Source of the DNA: JBCCZC01 sp039188505
Lineage (GTDB): Bacteria > Pseudomonadota > Gammaproteobacteria > Xanthomonadales > SZUA-38
Assembly (NCBI GenBank): GCA_039188505.1
Contig: JBCCZC010000144.1
Span: 1-12,465 of the forward strand
Reading direction: 5' to 3'
DNA: 12,465 nt
Shown here: positions 7,525 to 12,465 of the stretch, piece by piece
How positions within the stretch are numbered: the stretch's first letter is position 1
Layout of the letters: every line of letters begins with the position of its first letter
Translations under genes and position numbers: made by a program
The notes under the pieces: generated by a model
What the model was told of the DNA's origin: nothing
The model's input: the letters and a program-made list of their open reading frames with translations, nothing else
Databases searched by the model: none

Positions 7525-7540
7525 ACTTAATGTTACATCT
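7503..7540. repeat. Inverted repeat AGATGT / ACATCT in the divergent control region
   Basis: AGATGT at 7503-7508 and its reverse complement ACATCT at 7535-7540 are separated by 26 bases, so the half-site centres are 32 bp apart, about three helical turns. The right half overlaps a shorter palindrome ATGT-T-ACAT (7530-7538) that covers the candidate -10 of the receptor promoter. This may be a regulator-binding arrangement; a 6-bp repeat can also occur by chance. Confidence 0.35.
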
Positions 7541-7559
7541 TTAGTACAAATGGTGTGAA
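7530..7559 (-). promoter_or_regulatory. Candidate sigma-70 promoter for the TonB receptor
   Basis: Reading the minus strand, TTCACA (7559-7554; five of six matches to TTGACA) is followed after 18 bases by TAACAT (7535-7530; four of six to TATAAT). A start near 7523 would give a leader of roughly 40 bases. It lies in the most AT-rich stretch of the window. This is a hand-picked match and needs a transcript map. Confidence 0.35.
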
Positions 7560-7615
7560 GGCGTGCGGGTCGGGGGGCCTGATCGCGCCGGGAATGCAAA
7601 CCGCAGGGGTTGATC

Positions 7616-8284
7616 ATGCTCGGATATCTTGGCCTGAAATGGTTCCACATCATCGCCATGGCCTACTGGCTCGGCGGCGAATGGGGCGTCTTCAATGCGT
7701 CGCGCTACATCACGAAGCCGGAGCTCGACCTGGACGAGCGCAAGCGCCACATGGAGACGGCCTATCGCATCGACATCCTGCCGCGAACGGGCATCATCCT
7801 GCTCCTGCCGCTGGGTCTGCACCTGGGCAACATCCTGGGCGTGCAGCCGCTTGGCGGGCCGTGGATCGTGGGCATGTGGCTGTTCGTCGCCTGCTGGCTG
7901 TCGATCACCTGGACCGCGTTCGCCAAGCGCGGCACGGACCTCGGCGTGCGCCTGACGCAGATCGACGAGTACATCCGCTGGATCGTGATCCCGCTGCTGT
8001 TCCTGTTCTCGATCTGGGAATTCGTCGGTGACGGTCCGCTCGGTGCGAAGTGGTATGCAGCGAAGATGGGCGTCTACGGCGTTCTGCTCTGCATGGGCCT
8101 GTATCTGCGCGTCATCATGCGCGAGTGGGTCGGCTTCTTCCGCATCCTCGATGCCGAGGGACGTAATGCAGAGGTGGAGGGCAAGCTGGATCGTTCCCTC
8201 GCACGCGGCAGGCTGCTCGCCTACTTCTACTGGATCGGGATCGCCACGGTCGCCTACTTCGGGGTCGCGAAGCCCACGTTTTGA
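7616..8284 (+). CDS. Multipass inner-membrane protein of unknown function
   Basis: The 222-residue protein has about six predicted membrane helices, near residues 3-23, 54-75, 83-103, 120-136, 145-167 and 200-217. The first helix, LKWFHIIAMAYWLGGEWG (7-24), with His11 followed by WLGG, recalls proteins of the CopD/DUF2269/HemJ type in which such a His may bind heme; His69 in helix two could be a second ligand. I cannot assign it to a named family, so this is a structural resemblance only. The ATG at 7616 is chosen because AGGGG lies six bases upstream; an in-frame TTG at 7610 would abut that site. It is transcribed divergently from the TonB receptor and shares a 135-base control region with it, so the two may be co-regulated. 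It converges with the flavoprotein gene, with only 19 bases between stop codons. Confidence 0.82.
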   Translation: MLGYLGLKWFHIIAMAYWLGGEWGVFNASRYITKPELDLDERKRHMETAYRIDILPRTGIILLLPLGLHLGNILGVQPLGGPWIVGMWLFVACWLSITWTAFAKRGTDLGVRLTQIDEYIRWIVIPLLFLFSIWEFVGDGPLGAKWYAAKMGVYGVLLCMGLYLRVIMREWVGFFRILDAEGRNAEVEGKLDRSLARGRLLAYFYWIGIATVAYFGVAKPTF

Positions 8285-8303
8285 GACGCGCGTCAGCGGC
8301 TGA

Positions 8304-8882
8304 TCAATAGGGAGTCCCGCGGGCATCCCTCGCATCGCGAAGCGCCCGTGCGTACCACTCGAGTTCGTCGAGGAAACGCCCGATGCGCCGATCGTACGCC
8401 GTGTCCACGGCGGTGCCGTCGGCTCCGAGTGACCTGTGGACGCTCGACACGGGGAAGAGCGACGGGATCGTGACCATCCCCATCTCGGCGAGTGCCATCC
8501 GCAGCGCCATGGCTGCGCGCACCCCGCCGAATGGACCGCCCGAGTAGCAAACGATGCCCGCCGGGCGGAAGAAGTACTCCTCGAGAAAGTGGTCGAGCAG
8601 GTTCTTCAGCGCCGGCTGGATGCCGTGGTTGTACTCGCCAGCGACGGGCACGAACGCATCGGCGGCGCGGTACAGCTGCGCCAGCCGTTCGAGGCCCGCG
8701 GGCGCTTCTCCGGTCGGGTGTTCCTTGTACATGCGGTCGAGCATCGGCTGCTGCTCCATCATCGGATCGACGAGGTCGACCTGATGCCCGCGCGTCTCGA
8801 GATGGCGCTTGACCAGCAGGGCCACGCGCTCCCCCATACGGTCCGTCCGCACCGATCCGATCATGACAACGAACTTGAGCAT
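8304..8882 (-). CDS. NADPH-dependent FMN reductase-like flavoprotein
   Basis: The 192-residue protein has the flavodoxin-like fold of the NADPH-dependent FMN reductase family, which transfers electrons from NAD(P)H to FMN, quinones or azo compounds. The N-terminal phosphate-binding loop is GSVRTDRMGERVA (9-21). PVAGEYNHGIQPALKNLLD (79-97) matches the family PEYNHS..P..LKN.iD flavin-contact segment, and YSGGPFGGVRA (113-123) the third FMN loop. Length is normal for the family. It has no signal peptide, so it is cytoplasmic. The ATG at 8882 gives a full N-terminal beta strand; an AAGG lies 11 bases upstream, a weak ribosome site. It is divergent from the glutathione transferase gene (91 bases between starts), a pairing that suggests a redox or detoxification role. 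The true electron acceptor is not evident from sequence. Confidence 0.9.
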   Translation of the reverse strand: MLKFVVMIGSVRTDRMGERVALLVKRHLETRGHQVDLVDPMMEQQPMLDRMYKEHPTGEAPAGLERLAQLYRAADAFVPVAGEYNHGIQPALKNLLDHFLEEYFFRPAGIVCYSGGPFGGVRAAMALRMALAEMGMVTIPSLFPVSSVHRSLGADGTAVDTAYDRRIGRFLDELEWYARALRDARDARGTPY

Positions 8883-8962
8883 GGTCAGGGAGGCCTTCGT
8901 GGGATAATGGTCCGATCTTAACTCACGACGGCCGCGCTGCCGCCCGGCCCAAAACGACCATC

Positions 8963-8967
8963 GGAGG
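8963..8967 (+). promoter_or_regulatory. Ribosome binding site deciding the TTG start of the GST gene
   Basis: GGAGG lies six bases before the TTG at 8974. No in-frame ATG occurs before residue 105 of the protein, and the residues after the TTG already form the first beta strand of the thioredoxin domain, so TTG is the only sensible start. Confidence 0.7.
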
Positions 8968-8973
8968 CCCGCC

Positions 8974-9645
8974 TTGCTGACCGTCCATCACCTCGAGAAC
9001 AGCCGTTCCCAGCGCATCCTCTGGCTCCTCGAAGAGCTCGGCGTCGAGTACGAGATCAAACACTACGCCCGCGATCCGAAGACCCAGCTGGCGCCCGATT
9101 CCCTGCGCGAGGTTCACCCGCTCGGGCGCTCCCCGGTCATCACCGACGGGGATCAGACCATCGCCGAGTCCGGCGTCATCATCGACTACCTGATCTCACG
9201 CTATGGGCCTGAGCTCCGACCGGACCCGGCCGATGAGGCGTACTTCGACTATCAATATTGGCTCCACTATGCCGAGGGGAGCCTGATGCCGCTGCTCCTG
9301 CTCAAGCTTGTCTTCGACCGGATCAGCAAGCCACCGATGCCGCTGATCCTGCGCCCGGCGGCGGCGCTGATTGCCCTCGGCATGCGGAAGTCATTCATCG
9401 GCCCGAGGCTGAAGCAGAACTTCGACTACATCGAGGGCGTGCTCGCTGATCGGGAGTGGCTCGTCGGCGACCGGCTGCGCGGCGCCGATATCCAGATGAG
9501 TTTTCCGCTCGAGGCCGCAGCGTCCCGCGGCGACGTTCTCGAGGGGCGGCCGGCGATCGCCGCCTTCGTCAAGCGCGTCCACGCCCGTCCGGCTTACCTC
9601 GCGGCACTGGAGAAGGGCGGACCCTACGAATACGGCCCTGCATGA
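8974..9645 (+). CDS. Glutathione S-transferase family protein
   Basis: The 223-residue protein is a complete two-domain glutathione S-transferase. Residues 1-78 form the thioredoxin-like domain: LTVHHLENSRSQRILWLLEELG places Ser10 or Ser12 at the position that activates glutathione, GRSPVITDG holds the cis-Pro (54), and ESGVIIDYL supplies the Glu65-Ser66 glutathione contact. The helical domain follows, with EWLVGDRLRGADIQMSFPL (161-179) matching the folding motif in which an Asp caps a helix. The protein would conjugate or reduce electrophiles with glutathione in the cytoplasm; the class resembles uncharacterised proteobacterial GSTs. The start is TTG, set by GGAGG six bases upstream. Its neighbour across 91 bases is a divergent flavoprotein. 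Downstream is a gene-free stretch, so it is probably monocistronic. Confidence 0.93.
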   Translation: MLTVHHLENSRSQRILWLLEELGVEYEIKHYARDPKTQLAPDSLREVHPLGRSPVITDGDQTIAESGVIIDYLISRYGPELRPDPADEAYFDYQYWLHYAEGSLMPLLLLKLVFDRISKPPMPLILRPAAALIALGMRKSFIGPRLKQNFDYIEGVLADREWLVGDRLRGADIQMSFPLEAAASRGDVLEGRPAIAAFVKRVHARPAYLAALEKGGPYEYGPA

Positions 9646-9878
9646 GCCAGCGCTACCGGAAGCCCGGTTCGCCGCGCGGCTTGGCGCGAGGTCGAAGTGC
9701 GCCGTCGGTGGAGTCGTGCCGCGCAAGCTGATCGGCGTCGCCCGCGAGCGGTGCTCGTTTGGGTCGATGCTGTCAGCGACGAGGTGCTCTGCGGGCCGGG
9801 CCATGCGGGCCTTTAGGCGGTTGGGGAAGCCGTGGTTCTCGCACTGACGGTGCCACACGCGCGGCGCTGCAACTGACC
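9646..9878. other. Stretch without a recognisable gene; possible minus-strand coding remnant
   Basis: No gene with a recognisable product lies here. The minus strand from 9858 towards 9690 reads an open frame with mostly G or C at third positions; the first residues include ENHGFPNRLKARMARPAEHL (from about 9837). I do not recognise it, and it runs on antisense through the GST gene, so it may be a decayed fragment or chance. No terminator with a T-run was found after the GST stop. Confidence 0.4.
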
Positions 9879-10381
9879 GTGCCGATCCCGCTGACCCGCG
9901 AGGAACTGGTCGGCCAGCTCGTCGAGCCTTCGAGCGCCTCGACCGCGAGCTGGCTCAGCTCGATGCTGCTGCGGCGAGTCGCATCTGCGTCGACGACTGG
10001 ACGGTGCGCGACCTGCTCGTCGTGCGCCGCTGCTGGACGAACGCGGTTGTCGACTGGGTGGCGACCGGGCGCCGTGGCGCGCCCCCGCAGACGCCGAGGG
10101 CGGGCTATCGCTGGAGCGAAACGCCGCGCCTGAACGCCGATCTGATCGCCGAACACACCGACGCGTCGCTGCCGGAACTCGTTGCCGGCCTCCGGTCGGG
10201 ACGGGAGCGGGCGCTGGTTCTCATCGCGACCCTCGACGACCGTGAGCTGCTTGAGCCGGGGGTGTTTGGGTGGGCCGGAAAGTGGCCCGTGGCGCGCTGG
10301 CTGTCCATCAACACGACGCGCCAGTTCGAGACCGCTGCGCGCTATCTGCGCCGGGCACGCCGCACCGGCGGCGATGCTTGA
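9879..10381 (+). pseudogene. ClbS/DfsB-family (DUF1706) four-helix protein, frameshifted
   Basis: Two adjacent frames together spell one ClbS/DfsB-family protein of about 166 residues, the normal family length. From a GTG at 9879 the first frame reads MPIPLTREELVGQLVE, the usual start of this family. After the GAG at 9924-9926 the homology moves to another frame, FERLDRELAQLDAA (from 9929), and continues through DDWTVRDLL, GYRWSE and KWPVARWLSINTTRQFETAARYLRR to a stop at 10381. One base is missing, or two are extra, near 9927-9928. The first frame would otherwise run on as unrelated sequence to about 10133. Only an internally started product lacking the first helix could still be made (for example GTG at 10004). 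ClbS relatives protect against colibactin-like genotoxins; most family members are uncharacterised. A sequencing error would give the same picture. Confidence 0.8.
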
Positions 10382-10386
10382 AGCGT

Positions 10387-10412
10387 CGGTCCACAGACCG
10401 CAAACTGGACCG
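10387..10412 (+). other. Alternative hairpins directly before the amidohydrolase start
   Basis: CGGTC at 10387-10391 can pair with GACCG at 10396-10400, or CGGTCC (10387-10392) with GGACCG (10407-10412), which ends at the base before the ATG. The two pairings exclude each other and the second would cover the ribosome binding region. The stems are short, so this may be accidental. Confidence 0.25.
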
Positions 10413-11225
10413 ATGAGTGCCGCGCTCGACGCCATCCCCGCACTGCTCGCCCCCGACGAACCGCCCGCCTGCAAAGTCTATAACCCGCAGGGCGCGGCAC
10501 CGCTGCTGATCGTCGCCGACCACGCGAGCAACCGCATTCCGCGGGCGCTCGATGGACTGGGTATCGACCCGGCCTACCTCGACACGCATATCGCTGTGGA
10601 CATGGGCTCCGCAGCAGTCGCCAGACGGCTTGCCGACCGGCTCGACGCAACCCTTGTCCAGGCCGGCTACTCACGGCTGGTGATCGACCTGAACCGGGGG
10701 CTTACCGACCCGACCGGTGTCCCGGAAGTCAGCGATGGCGTGCCTGTGCCCGGCAACTGCGACCTCACCGCGGCGCAGCGCCAGCAGCGGGTGCACGAGA
10801 TCTTCCTGCCCTACCGCCGCACGATCGATGCCCAGCTGCACCGGATCCGGGCGACCGGGGTAGTCCCCGCCTTCATCGCCATTCACAGCTTCACGCCGAT
10901 CATGGCCAATCAGCGCCGGCCCTGGCAGGTCGGCGTGCTGTGGGACAAGGACCCGCGCCTGCCCGTGCCGCTGCTGCGGCGCCTCCGCGAGCACGCGGAC
11001 GGGCTAACCGTCGGGGACAACGAACCCTACTCGGGGCGCCACCCGGCGGACTACACGGTCGACCACCACGCGGAAGCCGCCGGCCTCCCGCACGTGTCGA
11101 TCGAGGTCCGTCAGGATCTGCTGCACACTTCGGCCGATTGCCTGCATTGGGCGGACCTGCTCCACGATGCCTTCGAACCCATCCTCGCCGATCCGAATCT
11201 GTACACCCTCTGGCAGGGGCACTGA
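10413..11225 (+). CDS. N-formylglutamate amidohydrolase-family protein
   Basis: The 270-residue protein belongs to the N-formylglutamate amidohydrolase family, related to HutG, which releases formate from N-formylglutamate in histidine degradation; many members have other or unknown substrates. Family motifs appear in order: VADHASNRIP (34-43, His37), DMGSAAVARRLADRL, YSRLVIDLNR (86-95, Arg95), AIHSFTP (156-162, His158), VGVLWDKDPRL (173-183), NEPYSG (203-208) and HHAEAAGLPHVSIEVRQDL (218-236, Glu231). The histidines and Glu231 are plausible metal-site or catalytic residues. No signal peptide is present. The ATG at 10413 follows a weak TGGA site, and 31 bases separate it from the broken ClbS-type gene, so the two may have been one transcript. 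No other histidine-degradation gene is in the window, so a role in that pathway is not supported by context. Confidence 0.9.
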   Translation: MSAALDAIPALLAPDEPPACKVYNPQGAAPLLIVADHASNRIPRALDGLGIDPAYLDTHIAVDMGSAAVARRLADRLDATLVQAGYSRLVIDLNRGLTDPTGVPEVSDGVPVPGNCDLTAAQRQQRVHEIFLPYRRTIDAQLHRIRATGVVPAFIAIHSFTPIMANQRRPWQVGVLWDKDPRLPVPLLRRLREHADGLTVGDNEPYSGRHPADYTVDHHAEAAGLPHVSIEVRQDLLHTSADCLHWADLLHDAFEPILADPNLYTLWQGH

Positions 11226-11340
11226 CCGCGAGCCTCCCGGCGACCAAATCGTCGCTGAAACCGATGTGAAGTAATCGGACGCTCGATTTTTACGAGTGCT
11301 TGGCATTCGACTGGGCATGCTGTCCCTTCTGAACCCTTAT

Positions 11341-11344
11341 GGAG
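11341..11344 (+). promoter_or_regulatory. Ribosome binding site choosing the second ATG of the nuclease-like gene
   Basis: GGAG with nine bases to the ATG at 11354. The alternative ATG at 11339 overlaps this site and has no purine-rich sequence before it. Confidence 0.55.
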
Positions 11345-11353
11345 CAACTTGGC

Positions 11354-11869
11354 ATGCGCGCAATTCTTCTGGCGGCCCTCGCTGCGGGCCTCTTCGCCTC
11401 GACGGCAGAAGCCCGGATCCTTTATGGCCAGGCGGAGGTCATCGATGGCGATAGCGTTCGTGTCGATGGCGTCGAGGTTCGCCTGCACGGCATGGACGCC
11501 CCGGAGCTCGGCCAGATCTGCCATCGCGACGGCGAGCCCTGGGATTGCGGCGAAGAGGCCCGCCAGGCCCTGGTGGCGCTCGTCGAGGGCAAGACGCTGA
11601 GCTGCCGTCGCACCATCTACAGCGCGGCCTACGTCGGCGATTGCCGGGTCGAGGGCGAAATCGTGTCCGCGATGATGCTGAGCGACGGCTGGGCCGTGGT
11701 CGACCGGCGGGGGCCGCGCCGCTACGTCGGTTTCGAGTCCGAGGCGCGCCGTGCCGGCGTCAATCTCTGGGCCGGCGAGTTCGATTCACCCTGGGAATGG
11801 CGCAAGGACAACAGCGGCGCCAAGGGCGGCCAGATCGTCCTGTTCGATCAGCGCGTCATCGCACCGTAG
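11354..11869 (+). CDS. Secreted staphylococcal-nuclease-like (thermonuclease family) protein with atypical active site
   Basis: The 171-residue product has a Sec signal peptide (1-20, ending AEA) and an SNase-like OB-fold domain. EVIDGDSVRVDGVEVRLHGMD supplies Asp31 and Asp33 (calcium ligands), Arg43 and Asp48, and GEEARQAL supplies Glu68, matching the catalytic Asp, Arg and Glu of staphylococcal nuclease. The expected second catalytic Arg, in the YGR motif before the conserved Cys, is absent: this part reads YSAAYVGDC, with Ala92 at the aligned position. Four cysteines (56, 65, 84, 97) suggest disulfides in the periplasm or outside the cell. The ATG at 11354 is preferred over the upstream ATG (11339) because GGAG (11341-11344) lies nine bases before it and the signal peptide then starts properly. 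Function is uncertain: a weak nuclease, or a binding protein with an SNase fold. Confidence 0.88.
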   Translation: MRAILLAALAAGLFASTAEARILYGQAEVIDGDSVRVDGVEVRLHGMDAPELGQICHRDGEPWDCGEEARQALVALVEGKTLSCRRTIYSAAYVGDCRVEGEIVSAMMLSDGWAVVDRRGPRRYVGFESEARRAGVNLWAGEFDSPWEWRKDNSGAKGGQIVLFDQRVIAP

Positions 11870-12088
11870 CAAGCCACGCGGTTTCGACGCCGGTGCCATG
11901 GAACGCGCCGGCATCATCTATTCGGGGATCGGTTCACGATCCGGGAACGCCCGGACCTCGTCGTCGAGCCCGGTCATTTCCCACCGCCCTGCCGCGTCCG
12001 CGTCAGGTACCTGTGAATGCGCGCATCGATGACGCCGCAGGTGCCATCCCCGGGTACGCAGCATCGGGCTTCGCGCCGGCTCTGGAAT

Positions 12089-12465
12089 TCAGGCGACGAC
12101 GTTCGGCGGATCCGGGTCCTCACCCACGGACTCGGCAGGGGTGCGGGCGATCCACTCCTCGAGCAGCCGAACGTGTTCGGCCTCCTCCTCGACGAATTCC
12201 TCGGCCAGTTCCTTGACGACCGCAGACTGCGTTTCCTGCGCCACGAGTTCATAGAAGGCCTTGCCACGGGATTCGTTCTGATGGGCGTAGGCGAGCGCCT
12301 CGGGCACCGTCAGCTGGTAATGGCCGTGCTCGTAGGGTTGGGTTTCCGGCCCCTCCGGGTCCGGCCAGCGATACTCCCACGGGGCCAGCTTGGGCAGCGT
12401 GAGATTCTCGGCGTGCTCGGCGACCTCGTCGGCATGCAGGTCGCCGAACACGGCCAGCCGCGCGA
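12089..12465 (-). CDS. Ferritin-like/rubrerythrin-type protein, 5' part outside window (partial)
   Basis: The frame is open to the right edge, giving 124 visible C-terminal residues. The reading begins ARLAVFGDLHADE with no convincing start; the GTG at 12451 is in-frame but is followed by sequence that looks internal, so the gene probably starts outside. The C-terminal half resembles the last two helices of a ferritin-like four-helix bundle: AYAHQNESRGKAFYELVA (58-75) offers Glu64, and ELAEEFVEEEAEHVRLLEEW (85-104) offers Glu94 and His97 in the EAEH form of the E-x-x-H diiron motif. Such proteins bind a diiron centre used in peroxide reduction or iron handling. The tail after residue 105 is Pro/Asp-rich and probably disordered. 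Its stop is separated from the nuclease-like stop by about 220 bases with no clear terminator, and the genes converge. The exact subfamily is not certain. Confidence 0.8.
   Translation of the reverse strand, partial: ARLAVFGDLHADEVAEHAENLTLPKLAPWEYRWPDPEGPETQPYEHGHYQLTVPEALAYAHQNESRGKAFYELVAQETQSAVVKELAEEFVEEEAEHVRLLEEWIARTPAESVGEDPDPPNVVA

Noticed and set aside
7541..8335. Minus-strand frame opposite the membrane protein
   Set aside because: His/Asp/Gln-rich shadow; the plus strand gives clear membrane helices and a good ribosome site.
11261..11295. CCGAT/ATCGG hairpin followed at a distance by five T residues after the amidohydrolase gene
   Set aside because: The stem is 5 bp with an 8-base loop, and the T-run is about 8 bases away, so it does not fit an intrinsic terminator well.
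11300..11325. Sigma-54-like TTGGCA...GGGCATGC before the nuclease-like gene
   Set aside because: The GG and GC elements are 11 bases apart rather than the required 10.
11926..11954. Overlapping small hairpins (GGATCG/CGATCC and CCGGG/CCCGG) between the nuclease-like and ferritin-like genes
   Set aside because: Short, mutually overlapping stems with no T-run; chance pairing is likely in GC-rich DNA.
11545..12216. Plus-strand frame overlapping the nuclease-like and ferritin-like genes
   Set aside because: Arg-rich, out of frame with the nuclease-like gene, and lacking domain-like sequence.

Overview
The window looks like a chromosomal segment of a GC-rich, aerobic, Gram-negative bacterium. 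The evidence is a full-length TonB-dependent outer-membrane receptor, a lipobox protein, a predicted Tat-exported enzyme and strongly GC-biased third codon positions. The receptor, glutathione transferase and amidase types fit a Gammaproteobacterium of the oligotrophic or marine kind; an alphaproteobacterium such as a sphingomonad is the main alternative. No rRNA, tRNA, CRISPR array, integrase or intact insertion sequence was seen.

Positions 1-3688 (minus strand) hold a tightly packed three-gene unit read right to left: a predicted Tat-exported amidase, a lipoprotein-type TRAP (DctP-like) solute-binding protein, and a two-domain alpha/beta hydrolase cut by the window edge. The first pair overlaps as TTGA and the second as ATGA, so translation is probably coupled. 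Diverging from the amidase, with almost no gap, is a plus-strand carboxymuconolactone decarboxylase (CMD)/AhpD-like gene (3714-4271). It converges on an unrecognised soluble protein (4430-5155, minus). A clear intrinsic terminator (5179-5215) separates that gene from a large TonB-dependent receptor (5228-7480, minus). The receptor shares an AT-rich divergent control region with a multipass membrane protein of unknown function (7616-8284, plus).

Positions 8304-9645 hold a divergent pair: an NADPH-dependent FMN reductase-like flavoprotein (minus) and a glutathione S-transferase with a TTG start (plus). After about 230 bases without a recognisable gene comes a frameshifted ClbS/DfsB-family gene, then an N-formylglutamate amidohydrolase-family gene, a secreted staphylococcal-nuclease-like protein lacking one expected catalytic Arg, and the end of a ferritin-like/rubrerythrin-type gene cut by the right edge.

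Functionally, the left half reads as an uptake-and-hydrolysis locus. A TonB receptor would bring a scarce or bulky compound across the outer membrane, a periplasmic amidase would cut it, and the TRAP-type binding lipoprotein and the hydrolase would handle the products; the substrate cannot be named. The right half is a set of independent redox, detoxification and housekeeping genes. The main oddities are an alpha/beta hydrolase with His at the nucleophile position, a TRAP-type binding protein predicted to be an outer-membrane lipoprotein with no TRAP permease in view, the broken clbS-like gene, the atypical nuclease, and many non-ATG starts supported by good Shine-Dalgarno sites.
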